Below are positions 10,583 to 21,151 of a DNA stretch of 64,000 bases, piece after piece. Below the pieces are notes generated by a model. That model was not told where the DNA came from and made no database searches. It worked only from the letters and a program-made list of their open reading frames with translations. The DNA comes from Prorocentrum cordatum (taxonomy: Eukaryota > Sar > Dinophyceae > Prorocentrales > Prorocentraceae). The DNA lies in assembly GCA_963575745.1 (NCBI GenBank), contig CAUYUJ010014205.1, forward strand, positions 792,674-856,673. The letters are read 5' to 3'. Position 1 is the stretch's first letter; each line of letters opens with the position of its first letter. The translations under genes and the position numbers were made by a program.

Positions 10583-11034
10583 GATCCACTAGCCAGTCCT
10601 CGATGGCAAAACGAACAACATGCAGCGCAGAACGGGGGCAAAGACGAGTGAGGTCGATGTTATCCCCCCCTCGTGGGTTAAAAGCATGCACACACCTGGG
10701 CCGAGCCCCCATCCGATCCGACGGCAGCTGGCGACGGCGGCAGGGATCGGGCCCTTGACCAGAGGCCAGTCGCTTTTTGACGGGTCGGCCAAGAAAGCGG
10801 CCTCCGAAGCAAATATCAGCCTGGCAACCGAGCCCCGATGAATCCACGAGGACCAAATCACTCGGGCCAACGTGAGTACGGGTCCTGCCGTGCAAGCATA
10901 AGCGGGGCCTGCCGACCACGGGGAAGCAGGGGCGAGGTGGAGGTCAACATCGAAGGGGCGACGAGCTGTATGCACGAACAGGGCCGAGTGTGCAGCTCGC
11001 CTCATCGGTTCGATCCCGCTCCACGCCCTCCCCG

Positions 11035-12350
11035 TCAACATCCCGCTGGGGTCAACCCAAGGCTGACCAGCTGCCGTGTTCTCCCTCGGACCGCCCGCAG
11101 CACACGAATGCGTGCAGCACGGCGCAGGACTGTGGCCGTGCGCTTGGCTCGCGTGCTCACTCCAGCACGGCGCCCGCTGGCGTAGTCGATGCCCAGGTTC
11201 CTCGCCGAGCTCTTGAACTTGCCTCGCAGGGGGCGGCAGCGTCGTGTGACCTCGCGACCGCAGTCGGCCGAGTTGGACAGCACCACGCCCTTGCCGCCGT
11301 TGACTACGAGCCCGTCCGCCGAGAGGTCGTCTCGAATCCTCTTGTAGGCTGCGCTGACGTTGGCCGCCGCGACTCTGGGCAGCCCGATCTTGCTGAGCTG
11401 GATGTCGTCGACAGTGTTGTCCACATCCACCGCGCGGAGCGCCGCGATCTCGTCCAGCCGCGGGGCCAAGAAGATGCGCATGCAGAGGTCGGCGAAGCTG
11501 CAGCCCGCCACTACTCCGCGTTGCGGGCTGCACCAGCCCATGGCGACGCCGTCCACGGTGACCAGCCTCGGCAGAGCGGACAGCCTGACGAGCATCCTCA
11601 TCAACATCATGTTGAAGCCCATGGCGCGGGCGCGCTGGACCAGCAGCGCCCACGGGATGTGCTCATAGGCCTTGGAAAGGTCCATGAGCACCGTGCAAAC
11701 CGCCTGCCTGCGGTGCGTCGCCACCTCAGCGTTGGCCGCCTGGGTCCACACACGCACGTCTCACAGCTCTGGCCAGCCGTGCCGTAGACGTAATCCCTCT
11801 GGTGGTCGCTGGCCCAGCGGGCGCCGAACGTGCCGCGCGTCCAGCGCGTGAAGGGCCTCAAGGAGCCCGCGAAGAGCCCGATGGTGCGGAACCCCGAATC
11901 GGCCTTGGGGATGAGCGCCATCTGCAGCACGACCAGCGCTTTCGGCACGTGATCAAGGGCCAGCATGTGCCGCCAGACCGTCGTCAGGGCCATCAGCGCG
12001 CCATCCGATAGGAAGGTGACGTGCCGCGGGTGGAAGGCGTCGCCCCCCAGGCCCGTGATGTGCGGGAAGGAGTGGCCCACCTTCCGCAGCTCCTCGGGCG
12101 TCGGCAGAGGGGGCGCGTCGCCAAGCTCCCTTGGCCAGCGGATCGCCTCCAGCCCCTCGCCCTGGCTCCACAGGGCGTGCCACGGGCTGATGGCCGCGTC
12201 CGCCGTCTCCTGCGCCGTCTGCAGCCCCACGGCTGGCGACCAACGCGCCGCCGCCCATGGGGCAGGCTCGCGGATCCAGCGAAACGCCTTGCGCATGCCA
12301 TCCGCTGCGGTGGCGTCGCGCGTCCAGTCGAGCCAGGCCTTGTAGCAACT
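11035..12350 (-). pseudogene. LINE reverse transcriptase domain
   Basis: N-terminal part (frame 11607-12350 reversed): ELRKVGHSFPHITGLGGDAF, then VVLQMALIPKADSGFRTIGL, the fingers motif of LINE RTs, then ASDHQRDYVYGTAGQSCE. The frame then shifts near 11757 to QAVCTVLMDLSKAYEHIPWA (the palm Asp motif), GVVAGCSFADLCM, and NTVDDIQLSKIG. The last is the active site: the two Asp codons lie at 11404-11409, while the usual aromatic before them is Thr (TVDD). Downstream, GLVVNGGKGVVLS and the RPLRGKFKSSARNLGIDYAS segment fit the end of the palm and the thumb. One shift is needed to join the two frames, so it is scored as a pseudogene. The palm is otherwise well conserved. Confidence 0.8.
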
Positions 12351-12362
12351 GTACGACGCCCT

Positions 12363-12590
12363 CCCTGCTGCAGTCGAGGAGGGAGGATGGAGGAAGGAGG
12401 AGGAGGATGTAGGATGAGGGAGAGGGGGGAGAGGAGGGAGGGACGAGGAAAGAGAAGGGACGGGGAGGGGGGCGAGGAGAAAGAGGAGGAAGAGGAGGGA
12501 GGGTTCACTCCCATCCTCTCCTCCTCCCTCCTCCCTCCTTCTCCTCCGCACTCCCCTTCCTGATCCATCCCCCTCCGCCTCCCCTTCGCC
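12363..12590. repeat. GGA/TCC low-complexity tract
   Basis: GGAGGA-rich to about 12500, then TCCTCC-rich to about 12590, so the two halves are roughly complementary and could fold back on each other. It marks the lost 5' edge of the LINE remnant. Confidence 0.85.
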
Positions 12591-12799
12591 TCCTCGAAAT
12601 GAACCAAATTCAACGAATTCCACCCCAGATCGGTCCCTCGACCCCTTCCGGGGCCCATGTGGCGCAGTGTTTCATTCGGAATCATGTCTGACAGCTTGGG
12701 AGCCTGAAGCGGGCCCCCTGAGGCCTGAAAAGCAAGCAATTATCCCAGTGCGACCCTACCTGGGAGTTGTAGCCCCTAGGTAAACAGCACGAGTAGTAA

Positions 12800-13737
12800 C
12801 AGTAAAGCTAAGCTAAAGCTAAGCTAAAGCTAAGCTAAAACTAAGCTAAATCTAAAGCTAAGCTGGAGCTAAGCTGAAGCTAAGCTAAAGCCAAGCTAAA
12901 GCTAAGCTAAGGCTAAGCTAACACTAAGCTAAAGCTAAGCTAACACTAAGCTGAAGTTAAGCTAAAGCTAAGCTAAAGCTAAGCTAAAGCTTAGCTAAAG
13001 CTAAAGCTACATATAAACTAAAGCTGAGCTAAAGTTAAGCTAAAGCTAAGATAAAGCTAAGCTAAAGCTAAGCTAAAGCTAAGCTGAAGCTAAGCGAAAG
13101 CTACGCGAAAGCTAAGCTAAAGCTAAGTTAAGGCTAAGCTAGAGCTAAGCTAAAGCTAAGCTAAAGCTAAGCTGAAGCTAAGCTAAAGCTAAGCTAAAGC
13201 TAAGCTGAAGCTAAGCTAAAGCTAAGCTAAAGCTAAGCTAAAGCTAAGTTAAAGCTAAAGCTAAGCTAACACTAAGCTAACACTAAGCTAACACTAAGCT
13301 AAAGCTAAAGCTAAAGCTAAAGCTAAAGCTAAGCTAAGTCTAAGCTAGCACTAAGCTAAAGCTAAGCTAACACTAAGCTGAAGCTAAAGCTAAGCTAAAG
13401 CCAAGCTAAAGCTAAGCTAAAGCTAAAGCTAAGCTAACACTAAGCTGAAGCTAAGCTAAAGCTAAGCTAAAGTTAAGCTAACACTAAGCTAAATCTAAGC
13501 TAAAGCTAAGCTAAAGCTGAGCTAAAGCTGAGCTACAGCTAAGCTAACACTAAGCTAAAGCTAAGCTAAAGCTAAGCTGAAGCTACGCTAAAGCTAAGCT
13601 AAAGCTAAGCTAACACTAAGCTGAAGCTAAGCTAAAGCTAAGCTAAAAGCTAAGCTAAGCTAAGCTAAGCTAAGCTAAGCTAAAGCTAAGCTAAAGCTAA
13701 AGCTAAGCTAAAGCTAAAGCTAAGGCTAAAGCTCCCA
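12800..13737 (+). repeat. GCTAAGCTAAA satellite
   Basis: About 940 bp of AGCTAA / AGCTAAA units, mostly alternating to an 11-13-base period, with variants such as AACACTAAGCT and GAAGCTAAG. AluI-type AGCT occurs in nearly every unit. No gene. Confidence 0.95.
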
Positions 13738-14090
13738 GGGGACTGGGGGAACCGCGGGGCGGGGACTGGGGGAACCGCCCGGGGCGGTTAGCATTGCCCG
13801 GCCCTTTAAGCAAAGAGAGTAAGAACCCTTCTAGGCAGAGCCTGGGTAGGGAAAAACACCATCGGACCTCGAAGTTCGAAGTTCCTCCCCCTCCCCCTCC
13901 CCCAAAGTCGACTACATCCGCCCTTCCCTTGGGGTCTCCGGGCGTGTGAGACTCCCCCCCTGGAAGCTCCCCCCAAGGACCCCAAACCGGAAATTTGACA
14001 CCCCCTGGGCCCCGAACGACTCCCGGATGGGCTCATCAAGGGGGTCTGGCCCTCCCCTGGCTCGCTTTGGAGCTCCACGACAGCCACTGA

Positions 14091-14245
14091 GGCCTTCCAA
14101 GAGGCCCCCAAGACGGTCCAAGAGGGCGCCGAATCGCTGAAAGATTTTTCCAATACGCCCAAAATGGCCTCCAAACAGCCCAAGATGTCTCCAAGACGCC
14201 CGAAGAGGCCTCGAAGAGGCCTAACAAGAAGGCCCCCAGAAGCAA
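14091..14245. repeat. Family P repeat block
   Basis: CCAAGAGGCCCCCAAGACGG-type units, ending in GCAAACATCG, the usual exit sequence of these blocks. The 13738-14090 stretch before it is GC-rich, with a doubled GGGGACTGGGGGAACCG, and has no gene. Confidence 0.8.
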
Positions 14246-14277
14246 ACATCGTTCCATTCCCTTCAGGAAACGTGCAC

Positions 14278-14279
<2 letters not shown>

Positions 14280-14306
<27 letters not shown>
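14280..14306. repeat. TA dinucleotide microsatellite
   Basis: Thirteen uninterrupted TA repeats. Confidence 0.95.
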
Positions 14307-14309
<3 letters not shown>

Positions 14310-14439
14310 AGGTTGGGGGCGAGATCGAAGTGGAACGGAGAGCCCCCCTACCGGGAAATCGACTTCGGTTTCGTGTTCGTGCGTGCCGTGCGTGCGGGCG
14401 AGGCGAAGCTGCGTGGGCAGGCGAGAGAAAGTCTCCTGT

Positions 14440-14640
14440 GGCTGAAGCGCGGCCGGACCAAATGATTGCCGTCCGGGCGTCTGGGGGCCCGCGGTGTCCC
14501 GCCCGGTGTCCCGCCCGGGTCCCGTGTGGCTGAGGCGCGGCCGGACCAAATGATTGCCGCCTGGGCGTCTGGGGGCCCGCGGTGTCCCGCCGGTGTCCCG
14601 CTCGGGGGCTGGTGGCGCGCGGTGTCCCGCCGGTGTCCCG
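14440..14640 (+). repeat. Tandem duplication of an 88-bp GC-rich unit
   Basis: GCGCGGCCGGACCAAATGAT begins at about 14446 and again at about 14534. Each copy is followed by GGCGTCTGGGGGCCCGCGG and repeated GGTGTCCCG. Confidence 0.85.
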
Positions 14641-14645
14641 TCGGT

Positions 14646-15555
14646 GTCCCGATGATGATGATGATGAGGATGATGATGATGATGGTGATGATGATGGTGA
14701 TGATGATGATGTTGATGATGTTGACGGTGATAATGATGATGATGATGGTGATGGTGGTGATGATGATGTTGTCCCGATGATGGTGATGATGATGATGATG
14801 ATGTTGACGATGCTGATGATGATAATGACGGTGATATTGGTGATGATAATGGTGCACCGATGATGATGTTGATGATGATGTTGCTGATGATGATGGTGCC
14901 CCGATGATGATGGTGTTGATGATCCTGATTTGATGATGGTGATGATGAAGATGATGATGATGGTGTCCCGATGATGATGATGTTGATGATGATACTGCTG
15001 ATGATGATGGCGGTGATGATGATGGTGTCCCGATGATGATGATAATGAGAATGATGACGATGATGGAATGCCGATAATGATGATGCTAATGGTGAGGATG
15101 ATGATGGGGTGACGATGATGATTTTGATGATGGTGGCCCAATGATGGTGATGATGCTGATGTTGATGATGATGATGATGGTGTCCCGATGATGTTGATGA
15201 TGATGGTGATGACGATGATGGTGACGATGATGATGATGGTGTTCCGGTGGTAATGATGATGATGTTGATGATGGTGTTGCTAATGATGATGATGGTGTCC
15301 CGATGATGATGATGTTGATGTTGTTGCTCATGATGATGATGAGATGATGATGATAATGGTGGTGTTCCGATGATGATGATGTTCCGATGATGATGATGTT
15401 GATGATGCTGATGGTGACGATGATGGTGTCCCGATGATGATGAGGATGATGGTGATGATGATGTTGATGATGATGGTGATGAGGTGATGATGATGGTGCC
15501 CCGATGATGCTGATGATGATGTTGATGACGTTGATGACGATGATGTTGATGATGA
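14646..15555 (+). repeat. GAT-rich microsatellite block
   Basis: About 900 bp of GATGAT with recurring GGTGTCCCGATGATG and GTTGATGATG variants. Asp- or Met-rich frames here are artefacts. Confidence 0.95.
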
Positions 15556-15790
15556 TGATGACGTTGATTGTGATATCGCTTGTGATATCGATAGTGAGAT
15601 CGATAGTTAGACCGAATGTGAGATCGATTGTGAGATTGATAGTGAGATCGATAGTGAGATCGATAGTCAGATCGATTGTGAGATCGATCGAATGGAATAG
15701 ATCGAGTGAAATCGATTGTGAGATCGATCGAGTGAGATCGACCGAGCGCTACCGATAGTGAGATCGATAGTGAGACCGATCGAGTGAGAC
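15556..15790 (+). repeat. GTGAGATCGATA 12-bp minisatellite
   Basis: Repeats of GTGAGATCGATA / GTGAGATCGATC, rich in GATC and ATCGAT palindromes. It follows the GAT block directly. Confidence 0.9.
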
Positions 15791-15879
15791 GTTGGTTCCT
15801 CCCCCCCCGAACCTCCTTATCACCCGGAGGGTGGTCGTATAGGTATATATACTAGCATATTCGCTTCTTGGGCTTTTAC

Positions 15880-16200
15880 TTCGTCCAAGACAACCCACGA
15901 GGCCCCCAAGAGAGCTCCAAGACGGTCCCAAGATGGCCAAATAACCGCAAGACGGTCCGAGAGGGCCCCAGGACTGCCTCAAAAGGGGGTCCGGAGAGGG
16001 ACCCCGAACAGAAATTTCGAGCCCTCGGCCCCAACACGCCCCCAGATTGCCCCAAGAAGCTCCCAACAGGCCCCAAGAGGCCCCTAGGGAACCCCAAGAG
16101 GGCGCCGAGAAGTCCCCAAGATCCCCCTAGGAAGCCCCCCAAAGACCCAACAACTGCCTCCAAGACGCCCCCAAAAGCCTCACACGAGACCCATCAGCCA
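15880..16200. repeat. Family P repeat block
   Basis: CCAAGAGGCCCCTAGGGAAC-type units, with CCGAACAGAAATTTCGAGCC as an internal variable segment also seen at 13985, 20900 and 31880. Confidence 0.85.
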
Positions 16201-16234
16201 TCCGAGTGGCCTCAGACCCACACCCCAAGCACGG

Positions 16235-16385
16235 TGGCGGGATGGGCCGAAGGCCATTCGATCCGCCGCCCCCTTTTGATCTATCAAAGGGGTGCCTGGC
16301 GTGCTGGATGATATGGCTTTTGGCTTTGGTTATTTTTCCAAAAGAACTCCCCCTGGGGCTTCGGCCCGTCCCGCCGGCCACCCCG
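16235..16385 (+). repeat. Dispersed module M1
   Basis: Starts GGCGGGATGGGCCGAAGGCC, contains GGGGTGCCTGGCGTGCTG and AAAAGAACTCCCCCTGGGGC. Its second part recurs at 18048-18150; its first part recurs at 21117-21151, where it truncates the repeat-protein gene. Confidence 0.75.
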
Positions 16386-16414
16386 AAGAGGTGGTTGCAA
16401 ACGGTTTTCCTGCC

Positions 16415-17920
16415 CCAGACGGCCCCAAGATGGCCTCCAAGACGGCCAAGATGCCTCCAAGACGGCCAAGATGGCCTCCAAGACGGCTCAGATGGCCCCA
16501 AGATGCCTCCAAGACGGCCCAAGATGTACCCTAGACGGCCTAAGATAGCCTGAAGATGGCCCAAGACGGCCCAAGAGGCCCCCAAGAGGCCTCCAAGACG
16601 GCACAAGAGGCCTCCAAGAGGTCCTCCAGGAAGGCTCGAAGAGGCCAAAATCATTGATGTTCCGTAGGTTTTTGAATGATTTTTGCATTTGCGCCTTTTC
16701 GGCTTTCCAACGGCCCCAGAGGCTCCCAAGATCGCCCAAGAGGCCTCCAAGATGGCCCCATGACGGCCCAAGGGACCCCCAAGACGGCCCCAAGAGGGCC
16801 CCAAGAAAGCCCAAGAGGCCTCCAGGACGCCCAACATGGGATCCAAGACGGCCCAAGATGGCCTCCAAGATGCCTCCAAGATGGCCAAGATGGCCTCCAA
16901 GACGGCTAAGATGGCCCCAAGTTCGCCCCAAGATCGCCCAAGAGGCCTCGAAGATGGCACCGTGACGGCCGAAGGGACCCCCAAGACGGCCCCAAGAGGA
17001 CTCCAAGACGGCCCAAGAGGCCTCCAGGACGCCCAAGATGGGTTCCAAGATGGCCCAGGATGGCCTCCAAGATGCCTCCAAGACAGCCAAGATGGCCTCC
17101 AAGACGGCTAAGATGGCCCCAAGAAGCATCCAAGACGGCCCAAGATGGCCTCAATCTGGTCTAAGACGGCCCAAAAGGCCCGCAAGAGGCCTCCAAGACG
17201 GCCCAAGAGGCCTCCAAGAGGTTCTCCAGGAAGGCCCGACGAGGCCAACATCATTGATTTGTCTTGGGTTTTTGACGGATTTTTGCATTTGCGCCTTTTC
17301 GGCTTTCCGACGGCCCAAGACGGCCCAAGAGGCTCCCAAGATCGCCCAAGAGGCCTCCAAGATGGCCCCATGACGGCCCCAGACGCCCACAAGACCGCCC
17401 CAAGAGGGCCCGAAGACGGCCCAAGGGGCCTCCAAGACGCCCAAGATGGCCTCCAAGACGGCCCTGGAGCATTCCAAGAGGGCCCCGAGTCGGCCCAGAG
17501 AGGCCCCCCAAACGGCTTCCAACGGCGTCGGACGGGCCAGGAGCCCACCAAGGCGGCCGAAGATGGCCTTAAGATGGCCCAAGAGGCCTCCAAGAGGGCC
17601 TCCAGGAAGGCCCGAACAGTCCAACATCATTGATTTCCCATGAGTTTTTGAAGGATTGTGGCATTTGCTCTTTGTTCGGCCTTCCGACGGCCCGAGACGG
17701 CCCAAGTGCCCCCAAAGATCGCCCAAGAGGCCCCCCAAGACGGCCCCAAGAGGCCCCCAAGACGGCCCAAGAGGCTTCCAAGACGCTCAAGATGGCCTCC
17801 AAGACGGCCCAAGAGCCCTCCAAAACGTCCCCCGAGAAGGCCCGAAAGGGTCAAAATGGCCTCCAGACGGCTCAGATGACCTTCAAGATGCCCACGCGTT
17901 CCCCGAAGGCTTTCCAAACC
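16415..17920. repeat. Large family P block with AT-rich spacers
   Basis: CCTCCAAGACGGCCCAAGAT-type units of roughly 12-20 bases. It is broken by conserved AT-rich spacers at 16636-16715, 17237-17315 and 17615-17695 (CATCATTGATT, then GTTTTTGAA, then TTTTGCATTTGCGCCTTTTC). Long Leu/Gly/Trp-rich frames on the reverse strand come from the repeat. Confidence 0.9.
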
Positions 17921-17925
17921 GATTC

Positions 17926-18150
17926 GGGGAACACATGGTCCGATAGCTTGGCAGGTCTGGTTTCAACGTTCGGCCACATAGGCGCTTCCAAAAAGGCAGG
18001 GGGCGGCGGTGATTCGCCGTAGGCGTCTTCGATCCGCCCCCCCCGGTTGATTCATCACAGGGGTGCCCGGCGTGCTGAATCCTTTCGCTTTTGGTTTTGG
18101 TTCTTTTCCCGAAAAGAACTCCCCCTGGGGCTTCGGCCAATCCCGCCAGG
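17926..18150 (+). repeat. Dispersed modules M2 and M1
   Basis: M2 (17926-18040) begins GGGGAACACATGGTCCGATA and includes GGCGGTGATTCGCCGTAGGC. It recurs at 19177-19300 and 31052-31172. M1 follows directly. Confidence 0.75.
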
Positions 18151-18179
18151 GTCCTGGAAAGGCCCCGAAACCACCTCAA

Positions 18180-19020
18180 CGACCGGAAACAAATCTCCAA
18201 GACGGCTCAAGATGGCCTCTAAGATGGTCACGTTGGCCCAAGATGGCCTCCAAGATGGCCTCCAAATCGCCGAAGATGGTCCAAAATGGCTTCCAAGACG
18301 GCCCGAGAGAAACCAAGATGCCTTCAAGTTCGTCCAAGACGCCTCCAAGACGGCCCAAGATGGCTCCAAGATGGCCTAAGACTGGCCAAGAGGCCCCCAA
18401 GAGGCCTCCAAGACGTCCTCAGGAAGGCCCGAAAGGGCAAACATCATTGATTGTCCTTGGATGTTTTGAAGGATTTTGTTCTTCATATCAGCTCTCCGAC
18501 GGCCCAAGACGGCCCAAGAGGCCCCCAACATCGTCCCAAGAGCGCCCAAGAGGCCTCCAAGTTGGCCCCATGACAGCCCAAGAGGCCCCCAAGAGGGCCC
18601 CAAGAAGAGCCCACGACGGCCGAAGATGGCCCCGAAGATGGCCTCCAAGACGGCCAAGATGGCCTCCAAGATGCCTCCAAGACGGCCAAGAAGGCCTCCA
18701 AGACAATGAAGATGGCCCCATGATGCACCCAAAACGGCCCCAAATGGCCTCAAAGTTGCCTTAGACTGCCCAAGTGGCCCGCAAGAGGCCTCCAAGACGG
18801 CCCAGGAGTCCTCCAAGACGTCCTCCAGGAAAGCCCGAAGGGTCAAAATGGCCTCCAGCCGGCCAAGATGACCTTCAATATGCCTCCAAGACGGCCGAGA
18901 TGGCCTCCAAGACGGCGAAGATGGTCCCAAGATTGCCTAAGACGGCCCAGATGGCCCGCAAGAGGCCTCCAAGACGGCCCAGGAGTCCTCCAAGACGTCC
19001 TCCAGCAAGTTCCCCGAAAG
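18180..19020. repeat. Family P block
   Basis: Continuation of CCAAGATGGCCTCC-type units, with one AT-rich spacer at 18432-18500. Confidence 0.85.
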
Positions 19021-19024
19021 CTTT

Positions 19025-19300
19025 CCAAACCGATTCGGGGAACACTCGTTCCGAAAGATTGGCAAGGATCTGACCCAACCTTCGGCCAGCAGACCCCAAA
19101 ACGCCTCCAAAAGCTCACAAGAGCCTCAAAGGGGCCCCGAACACGCCCTTCCCCACGTGTTCCCCGAAGGCTTTCCAAACCGACTCGGGGAACACATGGT
19201 CCGATAGCTTGGCAGGGCTCTGGCCTCAACGCTCGGCCACATAGGCACTTCCGAAAGGGCAGGGGGCTGCGGTGACTCGCCGTAGGCGTCTTCGATAAGC
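19025..19300 (+). repeat. Two copies of module M2 (one partial)
   Basis: A partial copy at 19025-19075 (GATTCGGGGAACACTCGTTC) and a fuller one at 19177-19300 (CTCGGGGAACACATGGTCCG, then CGGTGACTCGCCGTAGGCGT). The 19301-19480 stretch holds no recognised gene. Confidence 0.7.
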
Positions 19301-19479
19301 ATTCCTCTGGTGTTTTGACAACCCATTTCCCCTTGCGTGTCCAGCGCAGCGAACACCGAGAATGTCAGCCGCGGAAAATACAATGACCCCAAGAAGCATG
19401 CCTCAAGACTCTGACACTGCCCCTCCCCTAATCCCCCGGGGGCTTCCTGAGCGCTCCTGGAGTGCCCTGAGACAGCCCA

Positions 19480-19740
19480 GGAAAGCCCGAATCGCCGAAA
19501 ACTCGCTCCAAGACGCTCTCGATGGCGTCCAGACGACCCCGGACAGCTCCTAGACGGCCCCAAATGCCTCCCAGAGCACTCCCACGAGGGCCCCAAGAGG
19601 CAAACATCGTCACATTCCAATCGGAAGACGTATAAGTTTGCATCTGTGCCTCTGTCGCTGTCATAGCATCCAAGACAGCCCAAGAGGCCTCCAAGATAGG
19701 TCCAAGACGCCCAAGGCTTCTTAGGGCTCTGTGGAACCCT
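19480..19740. repeat. Family P block
   Basis: CCAAGACGCTC / CCCAAGAGGC units around the exit sequence GAGGCAAACATCGTCACATT. Confidence 0.8.
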
Positions 19741-19869
19741 CCTTGGGTCGTGTTGGTGCTCTCATGGGCCGCCTTCAGGACCTCTTGGGCAAATTTGCGA
19801 CCCACTTGGGCCCTCCTCCTCGCTGTGCCGGAATCAGAGAAGCCTGACTCTCCCGCGGTTTACACAGAA

Positions 19870-20640
19870 GCTGTGGTAAGCGGGCCCGCTGACGAAAAAA
19901 CAAAGGGTCTGATCTTTCTGTGCTGCTGTACGCCGACGACACGCTGCTCATCGAGAGAAGGCAGACCAGCTTACAGCATCTCTTAGACAACGTCGCCTTG
20001 GCTGGGGCACAACTTGGAATGGAAGTACATTGGGACAGTGTCCAGATGACCAAGATAAACAGCGATGTGACGTTGAGGACTAAGGCCAGGCAGAGCATTG
20101 CAGAAAAGCATAATATGACATATTTGGATACTAGTTTCTATAATGGTGGGCAGTTGGGCACCGAACTAAACAAACTAATCGGGGCAGCATGGGCCGAATT
20201 TAGCTAGCGTCGAACACAAGATCTATTTCAAGCGTTGGTGACATCCAAAACCTTATATTATTTAAATACGGCGTGGTTAAATAAAGCTGAGAGGAGAAGG
20301 TGGGATGGATTTCAAGCCAAATGCCTAAGAAGAAAGTTGCATGTACATCCAGTCTTTGTTGCACGATTGTTTATCAGCAAAGTGTTGGAGCAAGCTGGAC
20401 ACATGCAATACAGCGCGCAACTTCTTCAACAGTAGATGGTACTATTTGGGAATATGTGTCGGGCTTCGGATACGAACTTTCTTCGACGACTTACTTTTCA
20501 GCCCGGCACCGTTTGTTCAGCCGTGGATGCTCATCAAAGGGGGAAAAATACACCCAAACACGAATGGGCGACGCAAGGTGGTGCTTGATAATCTGGGCCT
20601 GGAACAGTTGCGAGTGGCGAGCGATTGCGTAGCACATTCC
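19870..20640 (+). pseudogene. LINE reverse transcriptase fragment with in-frame stops
   Basis: The forward frame starts at the active site LLYADDTLLIERRQTSLQHL and continues AQLGMEVHWDSVQMTKI, MTYLDTSFYNGGQLGTEL and LNKLIGAAWAEFS. It meets TAG (20205-20207), continues in the same frame as DLFQALVTSKTLYYLNTAWL and GFQAKCLRRKLHV, meets a second TAG (20433-20435), and continues MVLFGNMCRASDTNFLRRLT. The layout copies the C-terminal RT part at 3426-4193 (YADD, then the thumb, then FQAKCLRR in place of FNAQCLRR). It is 5'-truncated at nearly the same point. The two stops make it a pseudogene. Confidence 0.8.
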
Positions 20641-20814
20641 ATGCAAGGATGATGAAGGTGACCACTTGTAGCACTTCTTTACACACGTTGCATGTGATGC
20701 CCGGTGCCTTGGTATTCTATTTCTTTTTCGGCGTTCGCCCACGTTCTTCTGCGTATGGCTAAGCGTCGCGCAGCGTCGGCGCTCTCGCCTTTTGGGCTTA
20801 CCGATGCTCCAAAA

Positions 20815-21151
20815 CGGTCCACGAGGCCCCAAGATCGCCCCAACACGGCCCCAAAGGCCCCTAAGAGGGCCCCAAGAGGGGGCCCAGATGGGGAACCCGG
20901 ACGGACATTACGAGCCCTCGGCCTCGAGAGGCCTCCAGGAGGCCCCAAGAGGCTCCCAAGAGGCCCCCAAAAGGCCCCCAAGAGGCCCCAAGAGGCCGCC
21001 AAGAGGCCCCCAAGAGGCCCCCAGGAGGCTCTCCAACTGCTCCGAAGAGGCCCCCGAGGGCGCTTCGACGAGACCCGAAGACACATCTCTGAGAACTCTG
21101 CCCCACAACCCAGGCACTGTGGCGGGATGGACCGAAGACCATTCGATACAA
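20815..21151. repeat. Family P block and M1 fragment
   Basis: CCAAGAGGCCCCCAAGAGGC units to about 21060, then the start of module M1 (GGCGGGATGGACCGAAGACC) up to 21151, where the repeat-protein gene begins. Confidence 0.8.

Larger units (their letters stand above)
9093..12350 (-). mobile_element. LINE remnant, reverse strand (RT, RNase H, Cys-rich tail)
   Basis: Reading on the reverse strand from about 12350 down to 9093, several overlapping frames give the parts of one non-LTR element in order: RT fingers and palm, thumb/connection, RNase H, and a C-terminal Cys-pair region. The frames change at about 11757 and at 9803-9812, and probably around 10600-11035. The 5' end is lost in the purine tract at 12363-12590. 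No endonuclease is seen. The element is decayed, or has indel sequencing errors, or both. Confidence 0.75.

Noticed and set aside
10995-11030. GGTTCGATCCC as a tRNA B box
   Set aside because: It lies in the LINE remnant, with no A box at the right distance and no cloverleaf. The GGTTCGAATTGCC in array units fails the same test.
12800-13737. Telomere-like repeat
   Set aside because: The unit is AGCTAA(A), not the TTTAGGG type expected, and the block is internal.
14263-15141. His/Ile/Ser-rich 292-codon protein
   Set aside because: It is the translation of the GAT microsatellite.
16127-18930. Leu/Gly/Trp/Ser-rich reverse-strand proteins
   Set aside because: They follow family P repeat units, occur in all frames, and lack any non-repetitive segment.
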